This document shows, in pieces, positions 1-8,753 of a stretch of 64,000 nt of DNA; position 1 is the stretch's first letter, and each line of letters begins with the position of its first letter. Position numbers and translations under genes: made by a program. The stretch covers positions 1 through 64,000 of the forward strand of contig NZ_JACSQG010000009.1 in NCBI RefSeq assembly GCF_014836765.1, given 5' to 3'. Under the pieces are notes generated by a model that had not been told where the DNA came from, did not search any database, and saw only the letters and a program-made list of their open reading frames with translations. This DNA is from Serpens gallinarum. Its GTDB lineage: Bacteria > Pseudomonadota > Gammaproteobacteria > Pseudomonadales > Pseudomonadaceae.

Positions 1-78
1 TGGTCAGTCACTTGAAAAAAGTGCCGCGAGCGCCGAAGGAGCGGGTGTTTTTGGGGTTTTTCTACAGCTTCGTTAGAA
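1..78 (+). other. 3' part of an integron attC-like recombination site
   Basis: The stretch ends in GTTAGAA (72-78), which fits the attC right core GTTRRRY apart from its last base and is the exact complement of TTCTAAC at 361-367. Positions 29-50 (GCGAGCGCCGAAGGAGCG and on) resemble the reverse complement of the inner part of the downstream site (381-399), as expected for the second half of a related attC. The barstar start codon follows the core by three bases, typical of cassette genes. The left half of the site lies outside the window, and no integrase gene is visible. Confidence 0.5.
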
Positions 79-81
79 CTC

Positions 82-357
82 ATGCGCTCCTACACTATTG
101 ATTGTGCTCATCTCAAGGATGAGGGTTCCTTTTGGCAAGCGTATCTAGCTGTAACTGAACCGGAAGATGCTGGTTATTTCGGCTGCAACCTCGATGCGTT
201 TTGGGACGCTCTTAACGGAGGCCCTGGTTGGCCGGGAGAGTGTCAACTGATGTTCATCAATACTGCAAATCTCAAAGCGCTGCGAGAGGGGCGCTTCTAT
301 CAGGTGCTTCGAAAAATCTCACGAGATTCGAAACTTGTCGAGGTGCGCCTTGAATGA
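82..357 (+). CDS. Barstar-family ribonuclease inhibitor (integron cassette gene)
   Basis: This 91-residue protein matches barstar in length (about 90) and layout: an N-terminal beta strand (RSYTIDCAHLKDEGSFW), then the signature around residues 32-45 (YFGCNLDAFWDALNGG), and a C-terminal helix and strand (FYQVLRKISRD...VEVRLE). Barstar proteins bind and block barnase-type secreted or delivered ribonucleases in the cytoplasm. The expected binding acidic residues are present (D38, D42). No barnase-like gene is adjacent, so this is an orphan immunity gene. It is bracketed by the inverted pair GTTAGAACTC (72-81) and GAGTTCTAAC (358-367), which are the cores of flanking attC-like sites, so I read the unit as a mobile cassette. 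The start codon has no obvious Shine-Dalgarno sequence, common in cassette genes. Confidence 0.85.
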   Translation: MRSYTIDCAHLKDEGSFWQAYLAVTEPEDAGYFGCNLDAFWDALNGGPGWPGECQLMFINTANLKALREGRFYQVLRKISRDSKLVEVRLE

Positions 358-360
358 GAG

Positions 361-446
361 TTCTAACCCGGCGCTCAACCTCTCCCTTCTGTCGCTGGAC
401 GCTGCGCGATAAAGCCGCGCAGCGCCGGTTCTCTGTTTTGTTCTCC
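361..446 (+). other. attC-like site closing the barstar cassette
   Basis: The left core TTCTAAC (361-367) is followed at the usual spacing by CTCAACC (374-380), then by a perfect 9-bp-arm hairpin (CGCTGCGCG 400-408, CGCGCAGCG 416-424, loop ATAAAGC) and CCGGTT (425-430). This order is that of Pseudomonas/Xanthomonas-type attC sites of about 85 bp. The expected right core at 440-446 reads GTTCTCC and does not fit GTTRRRY; an alternative core GTTAAAA lies at 487-493. The site is therefore either degenerate at its right end or unusually long, which would mark the end of the array. Confidence 0.5.
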
Positions 447-517
447 TGCAGTGGAATGTAGCATCTCATAGAGGTCACGAGGCTTCGTTAAAATAGAAAA
501 TGTAGGATGGATAAAAA

Positions 518-3500
518 ATGGAACCTGTCTCAATGGTAATTGGTGGAGCAGCTTACTACGTTGCAACAAAATTTGTAGACCAATTTATATCTCAGGAAGG
601 GTACGGGTGGTTTCGCAAGATGCTTTTTCCCAAGCAAAGATATGTAGACAGGCTCTATCAACTGATTGAGGAAACGGCTACAGAGTTTGAAGTCGAATAT
701 CCAATTGAGTCAGATAAAGTTCCATTTTATCACTCTCAGCCATTATTTGATGTGTTAAACGAATACATTTTGTTTAAAGAGTTGCTCGATAAAACTGAGT
801 TATTGAATAAGTTTAGTGATTATCCAAGTATACTTCCTCCAACTCAAAATCAACTTGAGCGTTTTTATGCGATTCTTGCGCTTAAAATAAACAAGTGCAA
901 AACGTTAAAAAGTCTCCATATCGAAGAAACTTATAAAGAAAAAATATTCGATATCAGTGACGAACTTATTCAAATTAAACTTTTGTTGCGATCTATAGAT
1001 GAGAAGCTAACTTTTCACTTGAGTGATGATTGGTTAAATGAGAAAAACAGACAAGCAATTGCTGATTTGGGTGGACGATATACACCTGAGTTGAACGTAA
1101 AGCTTGATATTTCAAAGGTATTTGAGGGCCTTGGAAGGACTCAAGCATTTTCTGATATGTTTTATTCGCATATCGACAGTTTTCTTATAAAAGGAAATAA
1201 GCTTCGTCAATGTGATGAAATTTCTACACCACTATCTGTAATGGTTCGGTCCTTAAATGATATTGCAAATCTCTATCAAGAAATCGACATTTCTAAATTA
1301 AGTGAAGTTCCAACGAAGAAGTTTATTGATAATGTTTCTAGATGCCGGGTAGCTATTAGTGAGTCGGAATCAGTATTGTGGGATTTGCGGGAAGAGTCAA
1401 AAAAAGAAGGTGAAACCAATCACTACAGTGATAAGTATTCATCCACTTTGAGAGAGCTTCGGGATCTTGATTATGCGTGCAATAATTTACTTGCATTCAT
1501 TAACTCAATAACAGTGAAGTTAGCTAACAACCAATTCTTACTTCTCGAAGGAAAGGCTGGAATAGGTAAATCTCATTTACTTGCTGACGTGATTAAAACA
1601 CGGATTGCCTCGGGTTACCCTTCTCTATTTATACTAGGGCAACAACTTACTTCAGATGAATCTCCTTGGTCACAAATATTTAAGAGATTACAGCTTAAGG
1701 TTACTTCCCGTGAGTTCCTAGAAAAGCTGAATTTATTTGGTCAAAAAAGGGGAAAAAGAGTCTTAATCTTTATTGATGCAATTAATGAAGGAAATGGCAA
1801 CAAATTCTGGAATGATAACATCAACAGTTTTGTGGATGAAATCAAACAATTTGAATGGCTTGGCCTAGTAATGTCAGTCAGAACAACATATAAAAGTGTA
1901 ACAATTTCAGATGAGAACGTGGAGCGCAATAATTTTGAAATTCATGAGCATATTGGATTTCAAAATGTCGAGTTGGAAGCGGTCAGCTTATTTTATGATT
2001 ATTACAGTATAGAGAGGCCATCGTCACCTAACCTTAATCCAGAGTTTAGAAACCCTCTATTTCTTAAGTTGTTGTGCGAAGGGATTAAGAAAAATGGCTT
2101 AACGAAAGTGCCTGTTGGGTTTAATGGCATTTCAAATATTCTGAATTTTCTAGTGGAAGGTGTAAATAAATCATTAGCATCACCCAAAAAATATGCTTTC
2201 GACTCCAGCTTTCCCCTTGTTAAAGAAGCTCTCAACGAAATAATAAAAGTTAAACTGAATATTGGTGGAAATAGTATTTCACTTAAAGAAGCTCATTCAG
2301 TGGTTCAATCTGTTGTTCATGATTATGTGACTGATAAAACTTTTCTTAGCGCCTTGATTGACGAAGGGTTGTTAACTAAAGGCATAGTAAGAAATGATGA
2401 TAATTCTACCGAGGAAGTAGTTTATGTGGCTTTTGAAAGATTTGATGATCATTTAACCGTTAAGTTCTTATTAGACGATGTTGAAGATATCGAAAATGAA
2501 TTTAATTCTAATGGTCGCCTGAAAAGTTATTTTAAAGATGAATATGACTTTTATATACACTCGGGGATAGTTGAGGCTCTATCCATTCAATTGCCAGAAA
2601 AGTATGGGAAAGAGCTTTATGAATTATTGCCGGAGTTCAGTGATAATCATAATTTACTAGAAGCATTTATTGAAAGCTTGGTTTGGCGAGATATCCATGC
2701 TATTGATTTCGAAAAAATCAAACCTTTCATCAATGAGCAAGTATTTGGGTTTAACAATAGCTTTGATCATTTTCTAGAGGCAGTGATCTCTATTTCAGGG
2801 TTAGTTGATCATCCCTTTAATGCTAACTTCTTACATAGTTGGCTAACAAAGCACTCTTTACCAGATCGTGATGCGTTTTGGACTACACAACTTAAATACA
2901 AATATAGTGAAGACTCAGCATTTAGGCATCTAGTAGATTGGGCATGGGATAGAACAGATAAAAGCTACATTTCAGACGAATCAATCGAGTTGGTTGCAAC
3001 TAGTTTATGCTGGTTTTTAACTTCGAGTAACCGGGAGCTTCGGGATTGTTCTACCAAAGCTTTAGTAAGTTTACTCGAAAAAAGAATTCCTGTATTGAAA
3101 AAGATAATTGATAAGTTTGATGGGGTAGACGATCCTTATGTTTGGGAAAGAATATTTTCAGTTGCATTAGGCTGTACATTGCGAACGGATAATGTTCAAG
3201 AACTAAAATATTTGGCCGAAACTGTTTACCAAAAGGTATTTTGTCCTGAGTATGTGTATCCAAATATCTTACTTAGAGACTATGCGAGAGAGATCATCGA
3301 ATTTGCTACTCACTCTGGACTGGTGCTTGACGGTGTTGAACTGTCTAAGACTAAGCCTCCATACAACAGTAGTTGGCCTGACGAGATTCCTTCAAAAGAA
3401 GAACTAGAGTCCCTCTATGATAAAGACCCTTATTGGACACTTTGGAGCTCGATTATGGGAGGTGGTGACTTCTCACGATATACGATTGGAACAAATCACA

Positions 3501-5002
3501 ATCACTCGGATTGGTCTGGTTGCAAGTTTGGTGAACCCCCTATTGACCGTAAGCAAGTTTTTAAAACTTTCCAAAGTAAATTAACTGATAACCAAAAAGA
3601 GCTGTATGAAGCTACTGACCCTATCATTTATGATGATAATGCCGAAGAAATTACGTTTGGTAGCACTACAATTAGGCTAGGTAGCGCGATAGGCAGAAAA
3701 GCTCAGGAAGAAATAAGGGCGAACAAAGAATTGTTTAAAAAGTCTTTGTCGGATGACCTGTTAATTGAGTTTGAGAATGATATAGAGCCGTACCTAGATC
3801 ACAATAATAACTTGCTGGAAACCGATAAACACTTTGATCTTAGAGTAGCAGAGCGCTTTATATTTAAGCGTGTTGTGGAGCTTGGTTGGGATCCTGAGAA
3901 GCATGGTGATTTTGACCGACAAATAGGAACTGGCCGTGGGCGCAGAGAGTCATTTCAAGAGCGGATTGGTAAGAAGTACCAATGGATTGCTTATTATGAA
4001 TACATGGCAAAGCTAGCCGATAATTTTATTCGTTTTGAAGGATATGGTGACGAACGAAAGGAAAGCCCATATCAAGGGCCATGGGAGCCTTACGTAAGAG
4101 ATATAGATCCTACTATCTTACTTAAAGAAACAGGAACAAAGGTGTTAAGCAATCAAGAAATGTGGTGGCTTAATGATGAAGTATTTGATTGGACTTGCTC
4201 TTATGAAGAATGGGTGAAAAGCTCTACTGCGATAACTAATCCATATGGTTTGATTGAAGTTAAAGATGACAACGGTGATGAATGGCTGGTATTAGAAAGT
4301 TATCCGTCTTGGAAAGAGCCCAAAATTATTGGCAACGATGACTGGGGGCACCCACGAAAAGAGGTTTGGTGCCATCTCAGAAGTTATATCGTTAAATTAG
4401 AAGAATTTGAAAATTATAGAGATTGGGCAATAGGCCAACACTTCATGGGCAGGTGGATGCCGGAAGGAAGTGATAGATACCAATTATTTAATAGAGAGTT
4501 CTATTGGTCCGAAGCATACCAGTTTTTTAAATCAGACTATTATGGTGGCTCAGATTGGACCTCGGTATCAGACCAAGAGTCCAGAGCTAAGATAGCTGAC
4601 GTTAGTATTACTTCTGTTAATTATTTGTGGGAAGAAGAGTTCGATAAATCAAAAATAGAAACTTTGAGCTTTTTGAAACCAAGCAATTTAATCTTCGAAA
4701 AAATGGACTTAACGAGCGGGGAAATAGAAGGTAGCTTCAAGGATCAAAACGGTACTATCGTTTGCTTTGCAGCTGAAGCTATACATGCTTCAAAGGCACA
4801 TTTACTTATTAAAAAAGAACCATTTTTAAAAATGTTAGGTGAGAATGGCTTTGAAGTAGTTTGGACATTGTTGGGTGAGAAAGGTGTTATAGGTGGCTCA
4901 CTTACCTCAAATCATCATTATGGCCGACAGGAGTTTAGTGGAGCGTTTTATTTTGATAACAATCAGCTAAAAGGGAGCCATAAAACTTACTCAACGCGAT
5001 AA
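518..5002 (+). CDS. Large STAND-type P-loop NTPase, probable anti-phage defence protein (Avs/NLR-like)
   Basis: The 1494-residue protein has a P-loop module in its first third: Walker A GKAGIGKS (345-352), Walker B RVLIFIDAINEG (414-425, D420), and a sensor arginine in LGLVMSVRTTY (R455). The FIDAINE form of Walker B is typical of STAND NTPases such as bacterial NLR-like Avs proteins. Residues 1-300 are helical, contain a conserved-looking RYTPELN element (187-193) and show no nuclease, TIR, SIR2 or protease motif that I recognise. Residues about 650-1000 look like helical repeats; the last 430 are rich in tryptophan and include ERIGKKYQWIAYYE (from 1148). By analogy the C-terminal part would sense a phage protein and the N-terminal part would act. 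AGGATGG lies ahead of the ATG. The gene is strikingly A+T rich compared with both flanks and starts just after an integron site, so recent transfer is likely. The effector is unidentified. Confidence 0.75.
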   Translation: MEPVSMVIGGAAYYVATKFVDQFISQEGYGWFRKMLFPKQRYVDRLYQLIEETATEFEVEYPIESDKVPFYHSQPLFDVLNEYILFKELLDKTELLNKFSDYPSILPPTQNQLERFYAILALKINKCKTLKSLHIEETYKEKIFDISDELIQIKLLLRSIDEKLTFHLSDDWLNEKNRQAIADLGGRYTPELNVKLDISKVFEGLGRTQAFSDMFYSHIDSFLIKGNKLRQCDEISTPLSVMVRSLNDIANLYQEIDISKLSEVPTKKFIDNVSRCRVAISESESVLWDLREESKKEGETNHYSDKYSSTLRELRDLDYACNNLLAFINSITVKLANNQFLLLEGKAGIGKSHLLADVIKTRIASGYPSLFILGQQLTSDESPWSQIFKRLQLKVTSREFLEKLNLFGQKRGKRVLIFIDAINEGNGNKFWNDNINSFVDEIKQFEWLGLVMSVRTTYKSVTISDENVERNNFEIHEHIGFQNVELEAVSLFYDYYSIERPSSPNLNPEFRNPLFLKLLCEGIKKNGLTKVPVGFNGISNILNFLVEGVNKSLASPKKYAFDSSFPLVKEALNEIIKVKLNIGGNSISLKEAHSVVQSVVHDYVTDKTFLSALIDEGLLTKGIVRNDDNSTEEVVYVAFERFDDHLTVKFLLDDVEDIENEFNSNGRLKSYFKDEYDFYIHSGIVEALSIQLPEKYGKELYELLPEFSDNHNLLEAFIESLVWRDIHAIDFEKIKPFINEQVFGFNNSFDHFLEAVISISGLVDHPFNANFLHSWLTKHSLPDRDAFWTTQLKYKYSEDSAFRHLVDWAWDRTDKSYISDESIELVATSLCWFLTSSNRELRDCSTKALVSLLEKRIPVLKKIIDKFDGVDDPYVWERIFSVALGCTLRTDNVQELKYLAETVYQKVFCPEYVYPNILLRDYAREIIEFATHSGLVLDGVELSKTKPPYNSSWPDEIPSKEELESLYDKDPYWTLWSSIMGGGDFSRYTIGTNHNHSDWSGCKFGEPPIDRKQVFKTFQSKLTDNQKELYEATDPIIYDDNAEEITFGSTTIRLGSAIGRKAQEEIRANKELFKKSLSDDLLIEFENDIEPYLDHNNNLLETDKHFDLRVAERFIFKRVVELGWDPEKHGDFDRQIGTGRGRRESFQERIGKKYQWIAYYEYMAKLADNFIRFEGYGDERKESPYQGPWEPYVRDIDPTILLKETGTKVLSNQEMWWLNDEVFDWTCSYEEWVKSSTAITNPYGLIEVKDDNGDEWLVLESYPSWKEPKIIGNDDWGHPRKEVWCHLRSYIVKLEEFENYRDWAIGQHFMGRWMPEGSDRYQLFNREFYWSEAYQFFKSDYYGGSDWTSVSDQESRAKIADVSITSVNYLWEEEFDKSKIETLSFLKPSNLIFEKMDLTSGEIEGSFKDQNGTIVCFAAEAIHASKAHLLIKKEPFLKMLGENGFEVVWTLLGEKGVIGGSLTSNHHYGRQEFSGAFYFDNNQLKGSHKTYSTR

Positions 5003-5309
5003 ATGAATGTAAGAACTGAATGATAACTAGTATATATAAGTGGTGTTAAAAAGGAGTGATGCTTAAGAAACCCCAACTTGAGGGGGGGCTGCCGAAAGGA
5101 GAGAAAAGGGGACAGATTTATTTTCCTTAGCGCAGCTCTGGCCTATCGGAACCACCGGCTGCTTCTGGCCGGATAGCGACGGCCTGGCATAGATCGTCGC
5201 TATTGCTCGGGATTTCAAAACTGCACTGGTCGCTCGGTCGCTCGGTCGCTTCCAGAAGCGGTCAGCCTTCACGAAATTAGGGGCGATTCGTATTGCACAA
5301 ATCCAGTGT
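5003..5309. other. Gene-free junction with short repeats right of the STAND gene
   Basis: No gene is visible. The A+T-rich composition of the NTPase gene ends at about 5070. Positions 5104-5125 read AAAAGGGGACAGATTTATTT and on, a string often found beside REP-associated (IS200-like) transposase genes, though no transposase is present. An octamer GGTCGCTC is repeated almost three times at 5228-5250, and a 9-bp inverted repeat ATAGCGACG/CGTCGCTAT spans 5173-5203. These look like scars of past insertion events at the edge of acquired DNA. Confidence 0.45.
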
Positions 5310-6235
5310 TCAAAGTCCTCCGCCGAAGCGGTATTGCCAAACAATGCCCAGAACATCGTATTGGCTGCCAGTACGGGTGTGCGCGCCCTCACTGGTAAAC
5401 AGCTTTAGCGAATGGTTCCGGCTCAACGGCAGCGTGAGAGTGCCCCCGTAGCGTGTGTTTTCCTGAAAGTCGTGGTTACTGACCCCATCAACAGAAGTGC
5501 TCCCGCCCGAGAAGTAGGTCGTATCCAGCGCTACCCAAACACCATTGCTAAAGGCATAGATAACATGCGCTTGTACCTGGTAAATCGGGTCTTGGGAAAC
5601 CGTACGGTGGCCGAGGAAGTCGTCATTGTCGGTGAAAAAGGTTCCCGCACCGGATAACTCCAATGTCACTGCCCCCAGGCGCTTGGAAATCCCCAGCTCT
5701 GGCTTGAATGACCAGCGATTGTTGCCGAGATTTATGAGCCTACTGGAATCGTATTGGCCAACTGGCGGTGTGATTGCCAGGCTGGCGCCAATAATCAAGT
5801 CCTGTTGGTAGTTAGGGAATTCAGCCAGGGAGAGCGACGGGGCGCCATAAAAGTTAACCGAGAATCGAAATCTTGGATCGATCAGCCCTGTGACATTACG
5901 TTCCCTGGGTTCACCGGCAAACAGAGCAGAACCCTCCAGTCTCGCCTCGGGCACAACGATATCGAACTTCCCGGAGCGACCCCATACGTCCAACGATCTG
6001 GCAAAGGCAAAGACGGTAGTCTTGATATTAATTTGGCCATTTTCGAGCGTATTGAGGGGTTCGCGGTCACACTGCCATCCATATCGCTGTAGCCCACGAG
6101 CAGAAAATTGATACCGACCGGCGTATTGGCATAAGACCTGGGTTCGAGATCTTCTGCGACTGCTCCGTTGGCTATAAGCGACGCGCATGCGAACCGGACC
6201 AGCCTAACGGCGCAGAGTTTGGGCATCGTCCACAT
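5310..6235 (-). pseudogene. Frameshifted outer-membrane transporter-like protein (phenol MetA-deg family)
   Basis: Two overlapping reading frames together make one protein. The first (from 6235, RBS AGGAAG) gives a signal peptide ending near NGAVAEDLEPRSY and the family start NTPVGINFLLVGYSDMDGS. The second continues with LNTLENGQINIKTTVFAFAR and ends in alternating beta strands closing with WQYRFGGGL. This is the layout of the MetA-pathway phenol-degradation / transporter family of outer-membrane beta barrels, about 300 residues. The frames join at 6056-6059, where the plus strand has GGGG; a fifth G (C on the coding strand) would restore N-P-L-N and one continuous frame. It is therefore either a fresh one-base pseudogene or a homopolymer sequencing error. 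The substrate is unknown. Confidence 0.7.
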
Positions 6236-6479
6236 TCGCGTGCTTCCTACGGCCCCAGAGTTCTATTGTTGTAGCGCATCTGCCTACATCTGACCGCTAC
6301 CAACAATGCTGCGCGGCTGCACTCGCTGTTTGATCGGGTGGTCCTGCTGATCGGTGCCTCGTCTGGTGAACGACAACTTGGGCGTTAGCAGCCTTTCGCG
6401 AACGGGAGCAGCGACCCTAGGCAACCCTTAGGCGTGGCAAAATTCTGGCGGCTTCACAGCATCCTTGTGGCCCAACCTT

Positions 6480-8753
6480 TCACACCCGCCACGACTCCAC
6501 TTCCCACCAACTGGGCAACAGCCCCCTCACCTTCGCCCGCCCAAATCGATCATCCAGCAGATACACCACACCACGGTCGTCGGTGGTGCGAATCACCCGG
6601 CCGGCGGCTTGAACGACTTTCTGCATCCCCGGATAGAGGTAGGCGTAGTCGTAGCCGTTGGCCTCGCCGAAAATGTCCTGCACGCGTGTTTTGATTTCTT
6701 CGTTGACCACGTTGAGCTGGGGCAGGCCGAGTGTGGCGATAAAGGCGCCGATCAGGCGTTTGCCGGGCAGGTCGATGCCTTCGCCGAACGCGCCGCCCAG
6801 CACGGCAAAGCCAATGCCTTCCGAGTGCAGGGTGAAACGGTCGAGAAACGCCTGCCGCTCGCCTTCCTGCATGTTGCGGGTTTGCACGCTGGTGGGGATG
6901 TCCGGGTGCAGGCTCCTGAACAGCTCGCGCACTTGCTCCAGGTAGGCGTAGCTGCTGAAGAAGGCCAGGTAGTTGCCGGGCTCGCGTCGGTACTGCTCGG
7001 CCATCAGGTGGCAAATGGGCGCCAGGCTGCTTTCACGATGCTGGTAGCGGGTGGACAGGTTGCGCACCACGCGAACGCTCAGTTGCTCGGCCGCAAAGGG
7101 CGAGGCCACGTCGATCCACTGGGTTTCTTCCGGCAGGCCCAGCAGGTCGCGGTAGTAGTTGGCGGGTCGCAAGGTGGCCGAGAACAGCGTGGTGGTGTGG
7201 GCCTCGTCGAAGCGCGCGGCGAGGAACGGCGCCGGCACCACGTTGCGCAGGCACAGCGTGGTGTCCAGGCTCAGCGCGTTGCTGGTCTGACGGGTGATGT
7301 CGCACAGCGAATGGGGGCCGTAGGCCTCGCTCAGGCGACAGAACAGCATGGCGTCCAGGTAGAACTGCAGCAGGCTGCGGTCGTTGCCGTCAGGCTGCTC
7401 GCTCAGGTGATCGGTGATGGCGGTCACCGCTTTTTGCAGGGCCGCGACGAATAAATCCGGCACGCTGGGGTAAATCTGGTAGTCGTGCTCTTGCACCCGG
7501 TTGAGCTGTTCCCAGTGGCGACCCACGCGCTGCAACTCGCTGCGGATGCGCGCCGGCGCCCGGCGGAGCAGGTCGTGGAATACGGCTTGATCCAGTTCGG
7601 CGCTGTACATGCTGCGCGCCCGGTCGACCAGGTTGTGCGCCTCGTCCACCAGCACGGCGACGCGCCATTCGTTGAGGGTGGTCAGGCTGTAGAGCAGGGC
7701 GCCCATGTCGAAGTAGTAGTTGTAATCGCCGACCACCACGTCCGCCCAACGGCACAACTCCTGGCTCAGGTAGTAGGGGCAAACCTGGTGTTGCAAGGCG
7801 ATGCGGCGCACCTGCTGCTGGGAGAGCCAGCCGTGTTGCAGGGCGGCGTGCCGAGCAGCCGGCAGGCGATCATAGAATCCTTTGGCCAGCGGGCAGGACT
7901 GCCCATGGCAGCTTTTGTCCGGGTGTTCGCAGGACTTGTCCCGCGCCACATGCTCCAGCACCCGCAACGGTGTGGCCCGATCCTCATGGCGCAGGCTGTG
8001 CAGCGCGTCCAGGGCCAGACGGCGGCCGGGTGTTTTTGCGGTGAGGAAGAACAGCCGATCCAGTTCCTGACTGGGCATGGCCTTGAGCTGGGGAAACAGC
8101 GTGCCCAGGGTCTTGCCGATGCCCGTCGTGGCCTGGGCCATCAGCGTGTGGCCATCGCGGGCGCTGCGATAGACCGCTTCGGCCAGTTGCCGCTGGCCAT
8201 GGCGAAAGGCTGGGTAGGGGAAGCTCAGGGCGTCCAGATAGTCGTCACGCTCTATACGGTGGGCCTGTTCCTGCTCGGCAAAGCGTAAAAAGCACAGGCA
8301 CTGTTGATCGAAGAAGGCTTTCAGGTCAGAGGCGCGGAAACGCTCGGTAAAGGCATGCTCGACCTGGGTCATCACCTCGAAATACACCACGGCCAGTTCC
8401 AGTTCTTCCAGCCCGAGTTGCTCGCAGAGCAGCCAGCCGTAGACCTTGACCTGGGCCCAGTGCAGCAGCCGATGGTTGGCGGGGATGCGGCTGATGTCGC
8501 CGCGGTGGGTCTTGATCTCTTCCAGACGGTTGGCCTCGGGGTCGTACCCGTCGGCGCGACCGCTGACCAACAGCCCCGGATAGGTGCCACTCAACGGCAG
8601 TTCCGCGAGGTAGTGCCCGCCACGCCGGCTGACCACGGTCTGATGCCCGGCGATGCCTTCCTGGGCGGTGGGCGAGGGCGTAAAACGCAGGTCGAGGTCG
8701 CCCTCTTTGGCGGTGAATTCGCACAGCGCCCGCACCGCGACCCGATAGCTCAT
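6480..8753 (-). CDS. XPD/DinG-type iron-sulfur ATP-dependent DNA helicase with N-terminal PD-(D/E)XK-like domain
   Basis: The start is the ATG at 8753, which overlaps the stop of the upstream FAN1-like gene as ATGA. Residues about 1-160 carry a nuclease-like core (SGRADGYDP, then LEEIKTHRGD, then QVKVYGWLL, resembling the D, ExK and QxxxY motifs of RecB/Cas4 nucleases). Then come a Walker A loop (ATTGIGKT), four cysteines in the spacing of the XPD [4Fe-4S] cluster (CEH, CHGQSC, CPYY, LCRW), a DEAH box (VLVDEAHNLVDRARS), and the motifs GGAFGEGIDLPGKRL and QAAGRVIR. The family unwinds DNA 5' to 3'. Tight coupling to the nuclease gene argues for a shared role in repair of branched or cross-linked DNA. 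Whether the N-terminal domain cuts DNA is inference. Confidence 0.88.
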   Translation of the reverse strand: MSYRVAVRALCEFTAKEGDLDLRFTPSPTAQEGIAGHQTVVSRRGGHYLAELPLSGTYPGLLVSGRADGYDPEANRLEEIKTHRGDISRIPANHRLLHWAQVKVYGWLLCEQLGLEELELAVVYFEVMTQVEHAFTERFRASDLKAFFDQQCLCFLRFAEQEQAHRIERDDYLDALSFPYPAFRHGQRQLAEAVYRSARDGHTLMAQATTGIGKTLGTLFPQLKAMPSQELDRLFFLTAKTPGRRLALDALHSLRHEDRATPLRVLEHVARDKSCEHPDKSCHGQSCPLAKGFYDRLPAARHAALQHGWLSQQQVRRIALQHQVCPYYLSQELCRWADVVVGDYNYYFDMGALLYSLTTLNEWRVAVLVDEAHNLVDRARSMYSAELDQAVFHDLLRRAPARIRSELQRVGRHWEQLNRVQEHDYQIYPSVPDLFVAALQKAVTAITDHLSEQPDGNDRSLLQFYLDAMLFCRLSEAYGPHSLCDITRQTSNALSLDTTLCLRNVVPAPFLAARFDEAHTTTLFSATLRPANYYRDLLGLPEETQWIDVASPFAAEQLSVRVVRNLSTRYQHRESSLAPICHLMAEQYRREPGNYLAFFSSYAYLEQVRELFRSLHPDIPTSVQTRNMQEGERQAFLDRFTLHSEGIGFAVLGGAFGEGIDLPGKRLIGAFIATLGLPQLNVVNEEIKTRVQDIFGEANGYDYAYLYPGMQKVVQAAGRVIRTTDDRGVVYLLDDRFGRAKVRGLLPSWWEVESWRV

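Noticed and set aside
2-76. An open plus-strand frame ending five bases before the barstar gene, which could be the tail of a barnase-like toxin
   Set aside because: It shows no ribonuclease motif, and the stretch fits better as the right half of an attC site ending in GTTAGAA.
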